Origin: Rhodobacter sp.
GTDB lineage: Bacteria > Pseudomonadota > Alphaproteobacteria > Rhodobacterales > Rhodobacteraceae
Assembly (NCBI GenBank): GCA_013824045.1
Contig: PNND01000075.1
Coordinates: forward strand, 1 to 7,453
Length of the DNA stretch: 7,453 nucleotides
Direction: 5' to 3'
The translations under genes and the position numbers were made by a program. Positions 5,915-7,453 of this stretch are shown one piece after another. Every line of letters begins with the position of its first letter. Within the stretch, counting starts at the first letter, position 1. The notes beneath the pieces are model-generated. The model saw only the letters and a list, made by a program, of their open reading frames with translations. It did no database searches and was not told where the DNA came from.

Positions 5915-7198
5915 TCAGTCGAAATGGTTGCGGATGCGGCGGACCATGAGCCAGACGCCCACAAGGATGATGGGCGTCAGGATCGCCAAGAGCGCGCCGT
6001 GGGACAGGTTCACCCGATGCGCCAAGGGTTCCAGCGCATAGGCGGCAAGGTTCACGGCGTAATAGCTGATCGCCACCGTTGACAGGCCTTCGACGGTGCG
6101 TTGCAGGCGCAGTTGCAGATCAGCGCGCTTGTCCATGCTTTCCAGCAGTTTCTGGTTCTGCGCGCTGCGCTCCACATCAACGCGCGTGCGCAAGAGTTCC
6201 GCCGCGCGCTGGGCCCGTTCGGCCATGCTTTTGAGCCGCGCCTCGGCGGATTTCACCGTGCGCATGGCGGGATCGTAGCGGCGCATCATAAACTCGCCAA
6301 AGGTCTGACGGCCCATGATGCGCTGTTCGCGCATGACCTCGATCCGCTGGTTGACGATGGCCTCATAGGCGGCCGTCGCGCCGAAGCGGAAGGAAAACTG
6401 GACGGCAAGGCTTTCGAGTTCCGAGGAAATGGTCAGCAGTTCGTGCAGCGCCGCCTCGGGCGAGCGCTCAGACGTGTCGAGCGCCGAGACGAGTTCCATA
6501 AGCTGCGGATCCAGCGCGTTCAGACGCCCCGTCAACTGGCGGGCGCGCATCAGGCCAAGCATGGACATAGAGCGGTAGGTTTCAACCTCGCATAGGCGCT
6601 GCACGATGCGGCCCACGCGGCGCGATCCGGTGCCGGGGCGCACGAAAACGGCAAAGCGCATGTGACCGGCCGGGTCGATGCGGAAATCGCCCGCGACGAT
6701 GGCGGCACCATCCACCACGCGGCTGACGGCAAGGCTTTCGGGAACGAACCAGTCTTCGAGCTTGGCCATGACGGCCTCGTCATCCTCGGGCAGTTCTTCC
6801 ACCCGGATCAGGACGGAGCAGATCCGTTTGCCGGGCGCGGTGCCGAGCCAGTCATCGGGGAAAACCTCGGCCTCGGCCGGATCGAAGGGGCGGGCAGACA
6901 GGCCGGGGCCAAAGGCGGAATAGGTGACGAACTCGGTATGGCTTTCCCATTTCAGATCGGACCGCCCGATGGGGCCGGAGAAATGGGTGGCATCGGGCTG
7001 CGGATGGCTTGATGCGTGGCGATCCAGCAGCGCCAGAAGATGGGCGCGGTCGCGGCTGCGGTCGCGGTTGGCCGCGTCGAGCGGTTCCTTGAAGGCCATG
7101 TAGACGGCGTGACAGGGCACTTCGAGCGCGGGGAAGGGCCGCGCGTGCAATTCGTTCACGAGGGAATAGCGAAGCGGGTGGTCGTCTACGGTGGGCAT
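5915..7198 (-). CDS. DUF3422 family protein, C-terminally membrane-anchored
   Basis: This 427-residue protein of unknown function is recognised as DUF3422 by its N-terminus (HPLRYSLVNELHARPFP at 7-23) and overall layout. The first 200 or so residues are a soluble alpha/beta region, including HTEFVTYSAF at 87-96. A long helical, highly charged stretch follows at about 205-370, rich in Arg, Glu and Gln, with coiled-coil character near 315-370. Two hydrophobic segments, about 372-392 and 402-420, end the protein with a basic tail RRIRNHFD. This predicts a cytoplasmic body and a hairpin of two membrane helices with the tail inside. No catalytic motif is evident. The ATG at 7198 has AGGA at 7204-7207 on its strand, and the N-terminus matches the family start. 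It lies downstream of a pntB-like gene but is separated from it by a terminator, so it needs its own promoter. The DUF6544-like gene follows 82 bp later. Confidence 0.9.
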   Translation of the reverse strand: MPTVDDHPLRYSLVNELHARPFPALEVPCHAVYMAFKEPLDAANRDRSRDRAHLLALLDRHASSHPQPDATHFSGPIGRSDLKWESHTEFVTYSAFGPGLSARPFDPAEAEVFPDDWLGTAPGKRICSVLIRVEELPEDDEAVMAKLEDWFVPESLAVSRVVDGAAIVAGDFRIDPAGHMRFAVFVRPGTGSRRVGRIVQRLCEVETYRSMSMLGLMRARQLTGRLNALDPQLMELVSALDTSERSPEAALHELLTISSELESLAVQFSFRFGATAAYEAIVNQRIEVMREQRIMGRQTFGEFMMRRYDPAMRTVKSAEARLKSMAERAQRAAELLRTRVDVERSAQNQKLLESMDKRADLQLRLQRTVEGLSTVAISYYAVNLAAYALEPLAHRVNLSHGALLAILTPIILVGVWLMVRRIRNHFD

Positions 7199-7294
7199 GG
7201 CTGTCCTGTCGGTCTTTGGATGCGAGGTAGGTCCTGCGCGCCAGTGCTGCCAGTGATTTGCCGGAATACCGGGGTATGCAAGGCCGATGTTGCA
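7199..7294 (-). promoter_or_regulatory. Leader region of the DUF3422 gene
   Basis: This stretch between the pntB terminator and the DUF3422 start should hold that gene's promoter. No good -35/-10 pair is visible; the closest is TTGCAT (minus strand, about 7283-7278) with a 17-nt spacer before AATCAC, a poor -10. It also contains a palindrome-like CCGGTATTCCGG at 7261-7272 and a direct repeat GCCAGTG at 7240-7246 and 7249-7255 (plus-strand reading). AGGA at 7204-7207 is the ribosome site. Promoter function is inferred only from position. Confidence 0.35.
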
Positions 7295-7333
7295 GAAAAG
7301 CCGAAGGCCCCGGCAGTTGCGCGGGGCCTTCGG
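7295..7333 (-). terminator. Rho-independent terminator after the pntB-like gene
   Basis: An 11-bp perfect inverted repeat, CCGAAGGCCCC at 7301-7311 and GGGGCCTTCGG at 7323-7333, encloses an 11-nt loop. On the minus strand the stem is followed directly by CTTTTC (7300-7295) and preceded by an A-rich stretch, the usual intrinsic terminator form. It begins 27 nt after the stop of the pntB-like gene and separates it from the DUF3422 gene. Confidence 0.8.
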
Positions 7334-7360
7334 TGGATTTTCAGGCGGTCGCGGTGCGGA

Positions 7361-7453
7361 TCAGTCGATCATCGGCAGAAGCGCGTCGATGGACTTTTTC
7401 GCATCGCCATAGAACATCCGCGTGTTTTCCTTGAAGAACAGCGGGTTCTCGAT
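7361..7453 (-). CDS. pntB: NAD(P)(+) transhydrogenase subunit beta, C-terminal 30 residues (5'-truncated by window edge)
   Basis: Reading the minus strand from the window edge gives [20 protein letters not shown] followed by [10 protein letters not shown] and TGA at 7363-7361. The [16 protein letters not shown] stretch is the characteristic end of PntB, the beta subunit of the proton-translocating NAD(P) transhydrogenase. That enzyme sits in the inner membrane and couples proton entry to hydride transfer from NADH to NADP+, supplying NADPH. The visible part belongs to the NADP(H)-binding domain III at the C-terminus. The membrane domain and the rest of domain III lie beyond the window. A strong intrinsic terminator follows, so this is the last gene of its own transcript. 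Identification rests on this short but distinctive motif. Confidence 0.85.
   Translation of the reverse strand: MENPLFFKENTRMFYGDAKKSIDALLPMID

Noticed and set aside
5833..5964. Longer N-terminus for the DUF6544-like protein (starts at 5964 or 5862)
   Set aside because: These starts lack a ribosome site, and the longest overlaps the DUF3422 coding region. The extra residues are not signal-like and would bury the membrane segment.
4984..6082. Plus-strand open frames opposite the DUF6544-like and DUF3422 genes (4984-5892, 5807-6082)
   Set aside because: They mirror conserved minus-strand genes and give low-complexity products; an extra gene after dppC here is not supported.
7262..7283. TTGCAT and AATCAC as a sigma-70 promoter for the DUF3422 gene
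   Set aside because: The spacing is 17 nt, but the -10 match is poor and such pairs occur by chance; not called as a promoter.
1..7453. Defence, toxin-antitoxin, mobile element or CRISPR system
   Set aside because: No transposase, integrase, nuclease, toxin-like small gene, long terminal inverted repeat or regularly spaced repeat was seen on either strand. All space is filled by transporter, transhydrogenase and two membrane-protein genes.

Overview
The window reads as ordinary chromosomal DNA from a GC-rich alphaproteobacterium, most likely of the Rhodobacteraceae (Paracoccus/Rhodobacter-like). This is inferred from the high G+C with strong G/C third positions, the protein sequences, and the combination of a DUF3422 protein with a nearby pntB-like transhydrogenase gene. 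No phage, IS element, CRISPR array, tRNA or rRNA gene was seen.

Plus strand, 1-4977: most of an ABC importer operon of the dipeptide/oligopeptide (Dpp/Opp) class. The order is the tail of a DppD-type ATPase (its start lies outside the window), a complete DppF-type ATPase, a family-5 periplasmic binding protein with a signal peptide, then DppB- and DppC-type permeases. The genes overlap by 8, 4 and 8 bp, except for an 89-bp gap between the binding protein and DppB. That gap carries a strong stem-loop. A second stem-loop lies in the last codons of the DppF gene, so the binding-protein cistron is bracketed by hairpins. Its glycine codon use also differs sharply from that of the upstream ATPase gene, as expected for a highly expressed binding protein. 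The binding protein would capture substrate in the periplasm, DppB/DppC would form the channel, and DppD/DppF would drive it with ATP. Peptides are the default substrate for the family, but the actual ligand cannot be read from sequence.

Minus strand, 4981-7198: two uncharacterised membrane-associated genes run towards the transporter, a DUF3422 protein (upstream) and a DUF6544-like protein (downstream), 82 bp apart. The last of these converges on dppC with only 3 bp between the stop codons. A long hairpin that could end the transporter transcript therefore lies inside its coding sequence.

Minus strand, 7199-7453: the final 30 codons of a pntB-like NAD(P) transhydrogenase beta subunit, followed by a clear intrinsic terminator. 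The remaining leader of the DUF3422 gene has no convincing promoter.

I did not find a new multi-gene system. The points most worth checking are the hairpins around the binding-protein gene, the terminator-like structure inside a coding region, the cysteine arrangements in the ATPases and binding protein, and the two uncharacterised membrane proteins.
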